DNA of 45,350 nt. It comes from Bacteroides fragilis. Its GTDB lineage: Bacteria > Bacteroidota > Bacteroidia > Bacteroidales > Bacteroidaceae. This document shows, in pieces, positions 30,076 through 40,064 of the stretch. The notes below the pieces were generated by a model. That model saw only the letters and a program-made list of their open reading frames with translations, had not been told where the DNA came from and made no database searches. Numbering within the stretch: position 1 is the first letter of the stretch; every line of letters starts with the position of its first letter. A program made the translations under genes and the position numbers. The stretch is from contig NZ_CP018938.1 in the NCBI RefSeq assembly GCF_002849695.1, positions 1 to 45,350 on the forward strand, given 5' to 3'.

Positions 30076-30105
30076 ATTGTTTCTCCCTAAAAAATTGTAT
30101 GTTTG
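30076..30105 (+). promoter_or_regulatory. Putative promoter of the ECF sigma-factor gene
   Basis: The -7 box TATGTTTG (30098-30105) matches TAnnTTTG. A -33-like ATTG (30076-30079) lies 18 bp upstream. A start point near 30112 would put the ATG at 30126 about 14 nt into the message. Confidence 0.5.
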
Positions 30106-30125
30106 CACATCACACCGATAGATTT

Positions 30126-30674
30126 ATGACCGAGAAAGAGCTTATTGTATCATTAAAACTGGGGGACGAAGCTGCATTTACTGCTCTATACAGAATGTAT
30201 TGGCCTAAAGTTCACAACTTTTCCCGTTTATACCTATCTTCTATGGCCGAAGTAGAAGAAGTGGTACAGGAGGTCTTCGTAAAATTGTGGGAGGCACGTA
30301 TCTTCTTGAAAGAGAATGAAAGCTTCAAAGGATTTCTATTTATTATAACCCGCAATATAATTTTTAATCAATTTCGTAAAAGTTTCAATGAAAATGCGTA
30401 TAAAACGACTATACTCAGTAGTGCAGAAGTTGAATATGATATTGAAGATGAAATGGATGCAGCCGATCTTCAGGCCTATATAAAGAAATTAATTTCTGAA
30501 CTGACGCCTCGGCAACAAGAAGTATTTCATTTAAGCCGTGAAGAGCACCTTAGCTATAAAGAAATAGCTACTCGACTGTCTATCAGTGAGAAAACTGTAG
30601 AGCGACATATTAATGAAGCCTTAAAATTTTTACGTAAAAACATCTATTTATTTATCATATTTCTTTCTCTATAA
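30126..30674 (+). CDS. ECF-type RNA polymerase sigma factor
   Basis: This 182-residue sigma-70 family protein of the extracytoplasmic-function class has region 2 (about residues 10-75: DEAAFTALYRMYWPKVHNF, VEEVVQEVFVKLWEAR) and region 4 (about 120-172: LTPRQQEVFHLSREEHLSYKEIATRLSISEKTVERHINEAL). There is no region 3. I use ATG 30126 (MTEKELIV) because the in-frame ATG at 30072 lies upstream of the promoter box. It is paired with a FecR anti-sigma factor 123 bp downstream. By family precedent it should activate a susC-susD operon when the transporter signals through its STN domain. Confidence 0.93.
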   Translation: MTEKELIVSLKLGDEAAFTALYRMYWPKVHNFSRLYLSSMAEVEEVVQEVFVKLWEARIFLKENESFKGFLFIITRNIIFNQFRKSFNENAYKTTILSSAEVEYDIEDEMDAADLQAYIKKLISELTPRQQEVFHLSREEHLSYKEIATRLSISEKTVERHINEALKFLRKNIYLFIIFLSL

Positions 30675-30797
30675 TAATAAGGTATAGAGAGCTTATTTCA
30701 TGATTTCCCTTTTATTTTAAAGATTTTAAATTTTCTTTGGGGATGTTATGGTGTTGCGTGTATTTATAAATAGATAGGTAATAAGAAGGTAATAAAG

Positions 30798-31784
30798 ATG
30801 AAACAAGCGACAACAGGAAATAAGAATATAATAAAGAAGCTGCTGACCGATGGCCTATCGCCGGAAGAGCGAGAAAAACTTAATAACTATAAATTTGTGA
30901 ATCAGGCAATTTATAGTCAATGGGAACAGACTTCTGATATGTATACCGATGTCGATAAGGAAGAACGAATGCTAACAAACGTTATGCACCAAATAAAGAA
31001 AGGAAAAAGCGGACGTTTTAGGCAAAGCTTACATCGGTATAGCTGGGTAGCATCCATAGCATTATTGCTAATTTGCGGAACATTATCTTTAATGTTATTA
31101 TCCAGAAAATCAGATCCAAAAGTTTGGTATGTTCTGAATTCAGGACGCCAATCCATGGATTCAGTGAGACTGGCAGATGGTACACTGGTGATGTTGAATG
31201 CTGGAAGTCGTTTGACATATCCAAAAGAGTTTTCCGGAGAAAAGCGGGAAGTAACTCTTTCAGGACAAGCTTTTTTTAATGTTCATCCGGATAAGGGACA
31301 TCCTTTTGTTGTAAAAACCAAGAATATGGATGTTACAGCTTTAGGGACAGCATTTGAGGTTTTTAGTTTTGATGGTGACGAAAGTGTAGAAACAGTATTG
31401 CTCAATGGCAAAGTTAGGGTAGAACCTAAGGATAACAAAGAGCAAATTAAAGGAGAATACATTCTTCGTCCGAATGAAAAATTGACTTGCCAAGCAAACG
31501 GTGATGTGCGTATAGATCATGTAGATGCTAATTCATATTCTGCTTGGCGTATTGGAGGACGATTGAGTTTCAAGAACGAAACATTGGCCATGATTTTACC
31601 TCGTTTAGAGAAATGGTATGGTCAAAAGATCGATTGCTCACAGAAAGTGGCTGATCATTATCGCTTTACATTCACATTGCGAAATGAACCATTGGATCTG
31701 ATTCTGAATATTATGTCGCATAGTGCGCCATTAAATTATAAATTAATAAGCAATGACTACTATGTTCTCGAAGAACTTAAGTAG
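30798..31784 (+). CDS. FecR-family anti-sigma factor
   Basis: This 328-residue inner-membrane regulator has a cytoplasmic N-terminal part (1-80), one membrane segment (about 82-102, WVASIALLLICGTLSLMLL), a periplasmic FecR domain (SMDSVRLADGTLVMLNAGSRLTYP, REVTLSGQAFFNV, MDVTALGTAFEV) and a C-terminal DUF4974-like domain (SFKNETLAMILPRLEKWYGQKI) that resembles the STN fold. It should hold the adjacent ECF sigma factor inactive and receive the signal from STN domains of SusC transducers. It is the only anti-sigma gene here, yet four STN-bearing SusC proteins are present. Its last six codons and stop form one half of inverted repeat P3. Confidence 0.94.
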   Translation: MKQATTGNKNIIKKLLTDGLSPEEREKLNNYKFVNQAIYSQWEQTSDMYTDVDKEERMLTNVMHQIKKGKSGRFRQSLHRYSWVASIALLLICGTLSLMLLSRKSDPKVWYVLNSGRQSMDSVRLADGTLVMLNAGSRLTYPKEFSGEKREVTLSGQAFFNVHPDKGHPFVVKTKNMDVTALGTAFEVFSFDGDESVETVLLNGKVRVEPKDNKEQIKGEYILRPNEKLTCQANGDVRIDHVDANSYSAWRIGGRLSFKNETLAMILPRLEKWYGQKIDCSQKVADHYRFTFTLRNEPLDLILNIMSHSAPLNYKLISNDYYVLEELK

Positions 31785-31794
31785 AACACGATTT
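31764..31794 (+). repeat. 31-bp inverted repeat P3', overlapping the end of fecR
   Basis: This is the exact reverse complement of 29339-29369 upstream of susC3. It includes the final codons VLEELK and stop of fecR. Inversion between the two copies would leave the FecR C terminus unchanged. Confidence 0.88.
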
Positions 31795-31822
31795 AAGAAA
31801 TAAAAAAATAGTAATAAAAGCT

Positions 31823-31842
31823 AAGTTCATACGGAACTTGGA
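31823..31842 (+). repeat. 20-bp inverted repeat P2' between fecR and susC4
   Basis: This is the exact reverse complement of the palindrome-bearing sequence upstream of susC2 (23966-23985), with spacer ATACG. Confidence 0.8.
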
Positions 31843-31868
31843 AAATAGGACAAAAGATAAGATTTATA

Positions 31869-32341
31869 CCAAGTTCGTTTAGAACTTATACCAAACATCA
31901 AATTTTAAACCTAAATTAATAAAGAAAAGAATGAGAGAGAAACCGTAAATGACGTTAACCTGGTGCAGCGATGCTTTAGAAGTGTCCTGTGCTCACTTTA
32001 TCAATCAAAATTACAATCTAATAATTAATCGTATTTATGAGAAAATGCAACATGCGGTGGTTTAGTCCGCAAAGAATGAAAAAGCATCTGGCTTTTGCTT
32101 TGGCAGTTAGCCTGATAGCTATGGTACCTGTGAGTGCCTTCGCTCAAGTACTAAAGATTTCAATGACGAAGACAAACGTATCCATCGAGAGTGTACTGCG
32201 TGAACTTGAAAAACAAAGCGAGTATACTTTCTTCTACAATGACAATCAGGTAAAGCTGAACAAGAAAGTATCCATCAATGTGTCGGATGCTCCGATCGAA
32301 ACTGTACTGAACGAAGTATTCAAGAATTCGGGATACACTTA
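31869..32341 (+). repeat. 473-bp perfect inverted repeat, copy at susC4 (P1')
   Basis: This is the reverse complement of 18004-18476. It begins at the arm of the palindrome with spacer GTTTA (31871-31887), covers the leader and runs 305 bp into susC4 through the STN-domain codons. The two copies face each other across 13,392 bp. Confidence 0.93.
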
Positions 32342-35300
32342 CAAAATTGTAGACAATCAGGTTGTAGTATCTGCGACGCAAGAAGCAAGAAAAGATGTAC
32401 AGACAACTCAACAACAAAAGCAGAGAAAAGTTTCGGGAGTTGTAAAAGATGCAATGGGTGAAGCCATCATTGGAGCATCAGTAGTAGAAAAAGGTGCTCC
32501 TTCTAATGGTACTATAACAGATATTAACGGACAATTCAGTCTGACAGTAGGCGGCAACGAATTACAAATTACCTATATCGGTTATATGCCTGAAACAGTA
32601 TCATTGAAACCAGGTGTTACTTCTTACAATGTTACCATGAAAGAAGATACAAAGACCCTTGACGAGGTAGTTGTAGTAGGTTACGGCGTACAGAAAAAAG
32701 CAAATTTAACAGGTGCAGTATCATCCATTAATGCTGAAGCACTGGAATCTCGTTCTGTACAAGTGTTTCTGCAGCAATGGCCGGAACAATGCCGGGTGTA
32801 ACAGCTATCCAATCTTCCGGTGCTCCGGGATTACAAACCGGAACAATTACCGTACGTGGTAAAAACTCGGTGAATGCGGCTAATCCGTTAGTCATCGTAG
32901 ACGGTGTACCGGGTAGTATGAATACCATTGACCCACAGGATATCGAAAGCTTGACAGTATTGAAAGATGCTGCTTCTGCCGCAATCTACGGTGTACAGGC
33001 TGCCAACGGTGTAATCTTGATTACAACTAAAAAAGGTAAGAAAGGACAAGATGCCAAAGTATCCTATTCGGGTAGCGTAGCATGGGCGACTCCTACGACA
33101 AAACTAAACTTCCTTGGTTCGGCAGACTATGCTATGCTGTACAATGAAGCTGTAAAAAATGAAAATCCCAATGCCGCCCTTCCGTATAGCGATGAAGATA
33201 TCGAGCTTTTCCGGAATGGAACTGATCCAATCGGACACCCCAATACAGACTGGTATAAAGAGACATTTAAAAATTTTGCGTTTGAACAACAACACAATTT
33301 CTCAATCAATGGTGGCTCTGAAAAAACAAATTACAGTGCATCGGTTGGTTATCTCTATCAAGGTGGTTTAACAAACGAAAATGATTATAATCGTTTCACC
33401 GGTCGTATTAACGTTGAATCAGAAATCAGCAAATGGTTTTCTGCCGGACTGAATGTATCCGGATATAGAGGAACACGTGAGGATGGAGCTGTCGGATTTG
33501 CTACACTGATGAGTGAAGTGACCCGTAACAGCCCGACACTACGGTTTACAATGAAGATGGTACATTTAATTATAGCGGAAAAGCCAATCCGGTAGCAGAA
33601 TTAGGAAGAACCGGTTTTTATCGTCAGATGGACCAGCAGTTGAATGCTATCCTACATGCAACCGTACACATCTTACCGGAATTGAGCGTTAAGGGATTAT
33701 TCTCTGTACGTAATGATATTCGTAACATCGATTACTTCAAGAAACATTATTCATATGGTACCGGATCAAATATTTCTGATTCTGGTTTGAGAGAAGGATA
33801 CGATAAATATTATATCTGGAACGAATATACATCTCAGTTGTTGGTGAACTATAACAAAACGTTCAAGCAACATACTATCGGTGCATTGTTTGGCTTTGAG
33901 CAGTGGGAACAACTTTATAAATATACAGAAGCCACACGTAAGGGTGGTGGTAGCGATGAACTAACAGAGTCATTGAATACACTGGATAAATCATCTCAAA
34001 CCAATTCTGACGGTGGCACGGAGTTAGCCCGTCGTTCATACTTTGGCCGTATCCAATACGATTACGCTGACAAATATTTATTTGAAGCGAATCTGCGTGC
34101 AGATGCTTCTTCACGTTTCCCGAAAGATAATCGTTGGGGTGTATTCCCTGCATTCTCTGCCGGATGGAGAATCTCAGAGGAAAACTTTATTAAAGACAAT
34201 CTGAACTGGATGAGTAACTTGAAGTTACGTTTAGGTTGGGGTCGTACCGGTAACGAAGAATTGAGCGATATCTACCCTGCAGTAGCGACTTATGCTTATG
34301 GTTCTTATATGTTTGGTAATACATTGAACACAACCGCCTATGAAGCGAGATATGTAAACAGTGCACTTCAGTGGGCCACAGTTACTAATTACGAAGTTGG
34401 ATTAGACGCAGGATTCTTAGATAATAAACTTGGATTTGAACTGTCTGTATACAAGAAAAAAACAGATGACATGCTATTGAAACTTCCGGTACAGGGTATT
34501 TTAGGTATGTCAGCACCGGTTCAGAATGCAGGTAGTGTAGAAAATACAGGTTTCGATTTAAACATTTTCCACAATAACCGTATCAATAAAGATTTCAGCT
34601 ATGCTGTAAATTTAAATCTGGCTTATGTAAAAAACCGTATCACAAACCTTGAGGGTACTGAAGGAGAAGATCCTGACAACAATAAATTATGGCGTTTAGA
34701 AGGTTATCCCATCGGTTCATTCTATGGTTACAAAGCAATCGGTTATTTCAATACTGAAGAGGAACTGGCCAACGAACCGAAACGTACAGGAACAGAAAAA
34801 TTGGGTGATATCAAATATGCTGATTTGAATGGTGATGGTAAAATTGATGCTGCGAATGACCGTACAGTGATCGGTCAAAACTTCCCGAGCTGGACAGGTG
34901 GTTTAAGCATTAACCTGTATTGGAAAGACTTCGACTTCTCTGCTCTGTTCCAAGGTGCATTCGATGTCGATAAATACTGTGAAGCCGAATCTTCATACGC
35001 ATTCTATAATGGTGGTAAAGTGCTGAAAAAACACCTAGATCGATGGACTCCGGAAAATCATAATGCCAGCTATCCTCGTATCACAAAAGATTCACAAACT
35101 AACTTCGTAACTTCTTCTTTCTGGTTGGAAGACGCGTCTTATGTACGTTTGAAGAATGTGTCATTAGGCTACAATCTGCCTAAGAGTTGGCTGAACAGAA
35201 TTGGCGTTAGCAGAATCAAAGTCTATGTAGCTGGTGAAAACTTACTGACATTCTGTGGTCTTGAAGACATTGACCCGGAAGAATCAAGTACACGCGGATG

Positions 35301-35352
35301 GTCATATACCAACGTGAAGAAAGTTTCATTAGGCCTAAAAGTTTCATTCTAA
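32037..35352 (+). CDS. SusC-like TonB-dependent transducer (pair 4), STN domain, two apparent frameshifts
   Basis: The signal peptide and STN domain are identical to SusC1 to about residue 101; the carboxypeptidase-like domain (VSGVVKDAMGEAIIGASV), plug (KTLDEVVVVGYGVQKK, NPLVIVDGVPGSMNTIDP) and barrel are then distinct. It is the only susC here that directly follows the sigma/anti-sigma genes in the same orientation. Missing bases are inferred near 32760 (one A; repaired RSVTSVSAAMAGTMPGVTA) and 33544 (one T in TTTT; repaired LRFYNEDGTFNYSGK). The repaired length is about 1105 residues. It forms a pair with SusD4, 21 bp downstream. Confidence 0.93.
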
Positions 35353-35373
35353 ATCCCTCAATACTATAAAAAT

Positions 35374-37011
35374 ATGAAAAAGAATTACTTATATATATTT
35401 GCAACAGCCCTTATAGTAGGGTTCAGCTCTTGTAGCGACTTTCTGGATCGCTATCCTCAGGAAGAGCTTTCTGATGGTAGCTTCTGGAAAACGCCGGATG
35501 ACGCAAACAAAGTAGTCTCAGACCTCTATGGCTATCTGTCTACATGGGATCAAGACAACGACATTAATTCAGACAATGCCACAATGGGTATCAAATGGGC
35601 TGCAGGTAATATTTCCAAAGGAATTTATGACCCGGCAGACCAAGGTTGGAGCGGTGATTATGCAAATGTCCGTCAGTGTAACCTGATTCTTTCAAAAATA
35701 GATGAGATTCCTGATTATCCTGAAGCAGATAAAACCAAAGCACTCGGACAGGTATATTTCTTCAGAGCGTATATCTACTTTAATCTGATCCGTTCATTCG
35801 GAGACGTTCCATACATTGATAAACCTCTGGACTTAAAAGACATGGAAGGAATCACACGTATGCCAAGAGCAGAAGTATATGAGAAAGTCATGGCTGATTT
35901 TGACAGAGCAATTGCTGCCCTTCCAACAGAATGGCCTGCTTCTGACTATGGACGAATTACTAAAGGAGCCGCTATGGCAATGAAAGCAAGAGCTGCTTTA
36001 TACTACGGAAATTGGGATGTAGCTGCCAAAGAAGCCAAAAATGTAATGGATTTAGGCTTGTATGAACTTTATGATAAAGACAATACAGGCAAATATGCTG
36101 AACTTTTCTGGGAAAAAGCCGATGGTTGTGACGAATTCATACTTGTTACCCAATTTAACTACCCGGACAAAACTCACTACCTGATGGGGTGGGAATGTTT
36201 CCCTACAAAAGGTTGGGGTGGCATGAACCCCACTCAAAGTCTGGTGGACGCATTCGAAGATAGTGAAGGCGCTCCGATCAGTAAATCTAAAATATACGAT
36301 TCAACAGATCCATTCAAAAACCGTGACCCACGTTTGGAGGTAGACATTTTGCACGATGGTGAGGAAATGTATGGCGTAACAATAAAAGTCGCTCCTTTGG
36401 CTTCAAGCGGTAGCACAGGCATCAACCAACATAATGATGCTACAGAAACCGGATATTATGGCCAGAAATGGCTGGACCCAAGTTTAGATCCTCAGTCTGA
36501 TGGCTGGAACATGGGTAAGGACTGGGTACATATCCGTTATGCTGAAGTACTCTTAACTTATGCTGAAGCCATGAATGAACTTAAGGGATTGGATCCGGCT
36601 GCATTTGATGCCGTCAATCAGGTAAGACGTCGTGTAGGTATGCCTGAACTTCAGAATACGGATGCCAGCAAGCCTACTTATTGTGCTACTCAGGATGATC
36701 TCCGTCAACGTATCCGTAACGAATGGCGTGTAGAATTTTGTCTGGAAGGCGGAAAACGTATGTGGGATATCCGTCGTTGGGGAATTGCCAAAGACGTATT
36801 GAATGCACCATTCGAAGGATTGAAATATAAGATTGTAGACAACCCGAATGATCCCGACAAAAAAGTAGATGGTGGAAAAATGTGTATCCTTTATCAGGGA
36901 GAACCGATTAAGTTGGTAGGAAGCAGATACTCGGACAATAACTATTTGTTCCCTGTACCGCAAAGCGAAATTGACTTGAATCCTGCCCTGACACAGAATC
37001 CGGGTTATTAA
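35374..37011 (+). CDS. SusD-like outer-membrane lipoprotein (pair 4)
   Basis: This 545-residue SusD/RagB protein has signal MKKNYLYIFATALIVGFSSC (lipobox FSSC) followed by SDFLDRYPQEELSDGSFWKTPDDANKVVSDLYGYL. TPR-like helices (GQVYFFRAYIYFNLIRSFGDVPYID) and the C-terminal signature (VHIRYAEVLLTYAEAMNELKG, VNQVRRRVGMPEL, RIRNEWRVEFCLEGGKRMWDIRRWG, FPVPQSEIDLNPALTQNPGY) are complete. It is a different subfamily from SusD1-3. It is the ligand-binding partner of SusC4 and is followed at 73 bp by the DUF6057 gene in the same direction. Confidence 0.94.
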   Translation: MKKNYLYIFATALIVGFSSCSDFLDRYPQEELSDGSFWKTPDDANKVVSDLYGYLSTWDQDNDINSDNATMGIKWAAGNISKGIYDPADQGWSGDYANVRQCNLILSKIDEIPDYPEADKTKALGQVYFFRAYIYFNLIRSFGDVPYIDKPLDLKDMEGITRMPRAEVYEKVMADFDRAIAALPTEWPASDYGRITKGAAMAMKARAALYYGNWDVAAKEAKNVMDLGLYELYDKDNTGKYAELFWEKADGCDEFILVTQFNYPDKTHYLMGWECFPTKGWGGMNPTQSLVDAFEDSEGAPISKSKIYDSTDPFKNRDPRLEVDILHDGEEMYGVTIKVAPLASSGSTGINQHNDATETGYYGQKWLDPSLDPQSDGWNMGKDWVHIRYAEVLLTYAEAMNELKGLDPAAFDAVNQVRRRVGMPELQNTDASKPTYCATQDDLRQRIRNEWRVEFCLEGGKRMWDIRRWGIAKDVLNAPFEGLKYKIVDNPNDPDKKVDGGKMCILYQGEPIKLVGSRYSDNNYLFPVPQSEIDLNPALTQNPGY

Positions 37012-37084
37012 TAATAGTGTTTAGACAATGGGGCATTCCAATCGGGGGTGCCCTCATTTCTCTTATTATCTTGCATCTATACTT

Positions 37085-38559
37085 ATGAAGCGGTTACCAT
37101 ACCTACTTTTTTTACTACTTTTCATTACCTATTTCCTTTGTTACCAAGGGGTACTTTCACATGTGATTTATTATCACGAACAACACCACTTGTTCCTGTT
37201 CTCTAAAGAATACTTCTCAAAACAAATTCATACGGAAGGGTTGATCGCATATCTGAATGATTTCATCGTTCAATTCTTTTATATCCCCATATTGGGGAGT
37301 GCAATATTATCCGGGATATTGGCGGGAATATATCTGTTGACGCACTATTCTTTCAAAAAAATAACAGGACAAACAGACCTGTTACAATTATCCTTGGTTC
37401 CCTCTATATGTCTTTTCATTTATACAATGCCTGTAGATCATTCATTAACACCTGTCGTGGGAGTTTTCTTGGGGCTTTTGTTACTTGCCGGAATTAATCT
37501 CTTCATAACCAAACAATGGAAATGTTTCATCCGCATTCCATGGATTAATGTTCATGGAAATAAAAAGAATATGGCAATTTCCACAATTTTTATAATCATA
37601 TATGCCATTGCCGCATGTTATATATTCGTACAATCATATAATATGCCGGAACGCATCATGTTGATGGCTGAGAAAAGCGTAAAAGAGAGAAATTGGGAAA
37701 ACACATTGACACAAACAGAAAAATATATAAATTCAGGGAGAACCAATCAACTGATCTCCTATTTTCACAACCTGGCTTTATATCACACAGGAAAACTACC
37801 TTACCACCTATTCGATTATCCACAAAAATTAGGAGTCAAAAGTCTGTACTTCCCATGGAACAGTGACAGCCGTGAAAGCGAATATGGACATTTCATTTAT
37901 GAAGACCTGGGATATATCAACGAGGCACAACGGTGGGAATTCGAATCGATGGTTGTCTGGGGAGAGACCGCTCCGCACCTGATTAACCTGGCACGGTATA
38001 ACATAGCCAATAAACGTCCCAAAGTGGCACAGAGGTTTATCAACCTGCTTAAACAATCTCTTTTCTACAAGAAAGAGGCCGAAGCATTGGAGAAATGGCT
38101 ACCGACAGGAAATGTTCCCGGGTTGAAAGTATCACCCGGCAAGACCTCCAACACACCTGTACGATTCGCGAATGTTATAAATATAGGACCGGAACTGCAA
38201 TATCTGTGCGAACAAGACTCAACAAACCGGATGGCTTTCGAATATCTGATGGGTAACTTACTGTTGAGCAACAATGTCATACGTTTTGTGAATAACCTGA
38301 AGTTCATACATAATTTCGATTACCCTCAAATGCCACCTGCTTACGAAGAGGCACTCTATATCTATAAATTAGGAGTAGGCGAAGAAACTTTTTCAAAATC
38401 AGGTTTCACTGTAAGCGAACAAACCGAAAAACGATTCCAACAATATTATGGTTTATATAAAACAGAGAAATGCAAAGGTTGAAATCGGAGTTTGGAAACA
38501 CCTATTGGTACTATCTGAACTTCATCAGTCCCTATGGAGATAAAATCATTAAGAATTAA
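37085..38559 (+). CDS. DUF6057-like multi-pass membrane protein, apparent frameshift near 3' end
   Basis: I start it at ATG 37085 (MKRLPYLLFLLLFITYFLCYQ). The N-terminal third has about five hydrophobic segments (PYLLFLLLFITYFL, FFYIPILGSAILSGILAGIYLL, LVPSICLFIYTMPV, PVVGVFLGLLLLAGINLFI, MAISTIFIIIYAIAACYIFV). The rest is a soluble helical region with TPR-like elements. It resembles DUF6057 proteins found beside SusCD loci; the role is unknown. One A missing near 38468 would extend the C terminus to KMQRLKSEFGNTYWYYLNFI... with stop at 38557-38559, for 491 residues. Without the repair the protein ends at 38482. Confidence 0.78.
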
Positions 38560-38570
38560 TCTGCACTGAT

Positions 38571-40006
38571 ATGAAAACTACCTATATTCTTTTTATGATG
38601 GCTCTTGTCTGGATACTACAAGCCTGCACAGAGCAATGTCAAAGGCCGGACTTATATACAGATAGTATTCCCTGTATATACCCGGATTATACAGGAGTCA
38701 CATTCCCGGTTAATATTGCTCCGCCAAATTTCATTATCAAAGAAGAAGCTGATGTTTTTCAAACAGAAATTGGTGTAGAAAAAGTGACAGATATTCTATA
38801 TACCAGCAAGCAACCGGAAGTGATTATCCCATCCAAAGCCTGGAAAAAACTTCTCCAAAAGGCAGCCGGAAAGGAAATCTTTATTCGAATCACCCTCCTG
38901 AAAGATGGAAAATGGACACGCTTCGCAGATATTACAGATACCGTTTCTAATGAAATGATAGATCCATACCTCGCCTACCGGCTACTCTACCCGGGATATG
39001 AACTCTGGAACGAGATGGGAATCTATCAACGAAACCTGACTAATTATGAGGAAACTCCCATAGCGGAGAATAAAGCATTTGAAAAACAATGCATTAATTG
39101 CCATACGTTCAACCGGAACTCGCCCGAAACCATGATGATACATGTACGTGGAAAATCGGGAGGAACACTGATATCAAAAAATGGAAAAGTAGAAAAAGTT
39201 AATACAAAACCGGAAGGGGCCAAGAATGGGGGAACCTATGCGGCCTGGCATCCTTCAGGAAGATATATCGCATTCTCAATGAATGAGATACAGCAATTCT
39301 TCCATTCATCGGGACAGAAGCCCATCGAGGTGTCAGACCTGGCCGCCGACTTGATGGTATATGACACGCAAAAGAAAACGTTCCTCACGGACTCCCTGAT
39401 TTATGGGGATAAATACATGGAGACATTTCCGAACTGGACACCGGACGGGAAGATGCTGTACTTCTGCCGTGGAAACGCTTACAAAGAAAAGATGCCGCTG
39501 GACAGTATTCGTTATGACCTATGCCGGATTGGATTCGACCCCGAATCAGGTAAGTTCGAGAGCTTGGAATGTGTATATAAAGCTTCGGAACAGGGGAAGA
39601 GCGTGTCTTTTCCAAGAGTTTCTCCAGATGGCAGATACCTGATGTTCACTCTATCTGATTATGGTAACTTTTCTATCTGGCATCCGGAAAGCGAGCTTTG
39701 CCTTTTAACGATAGATACCGGAGAGATACGGCTTTTAAACGAAGTAAACAGTGATGACGTGGAAAGTTTCCATACCTGGTCGTCATCCGGAAAGTGGTTC
39801 GTATTCAGCAGCAAACGACTGGACGGACTTTGGGCACGACCATTCTTCGCCAGTTTCAATACGGAAACAGGAAAAGCGGGAAAACCGTTTTTATTGCGCA
39901 GAAAGATCCGCGTTTCTATGATACGTTTACTAAAACGTATAATTTACCGGAGCTGATTAAAGAACCGGTGCGTAACGGAAATGAACTGATAAAAGCTATA
40001 CATTAA
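38571..40006 (+). CDS. TolB-like beta-propeller lipoprotein with a CxxCH motif, apparent frameshift near 3' end
   Basis: The signal MKTTYILFMMALVWILQAC has lipobox LQAC. The mature protein has WD40/PD40-type blades (YAAWHPSGRYIAFSMNEI, FPNWTPDGKMLYFCRG, SFPRVSPDGRYLMFTLSD, FHTWSSSGKWFVFSSKRLDGLW). Before the propeller is QCINCHTFNRN, a CxxCH motif like that which attaches c-type heme. It follows the DUF6057 gene by 11 bp, so the two are likely co-expressed. One C missing near 39896 restores FLLPQKDPRFYDTFTKTYNLPELIKEPV and 478 residues ending at 40006. Function is unknown; a surface or periplasmic partner of the SusCD4 system is likely. Confidence 0.82.
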
Positions 40007-40025
40007 TTTAACACACTTTACCCGA

Positions 40026-40064
40026 AAGAGAGGGCTTTCCATTTTGCAGTAAGCCCTCTTTTTT
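40026..40064 (+). terminator. Intrinsic terminator after the TolB-like gene
   Basis: AGAGGGCTT (40029-40037) pairs with AAGCCCTCT (40051-40059) and is followed by a T tract. It ends the susC4-susD4-DUF6057-TolB unit. Confidence 0.88.

Noticed and set aside
18004..32341. CRISPR array or prophage as the source of the repeats
   Set aside because: The repeats are few, inverted, of different lengths and tied to susC leaders; there are no regular spacers, Cas genes or phage genes.
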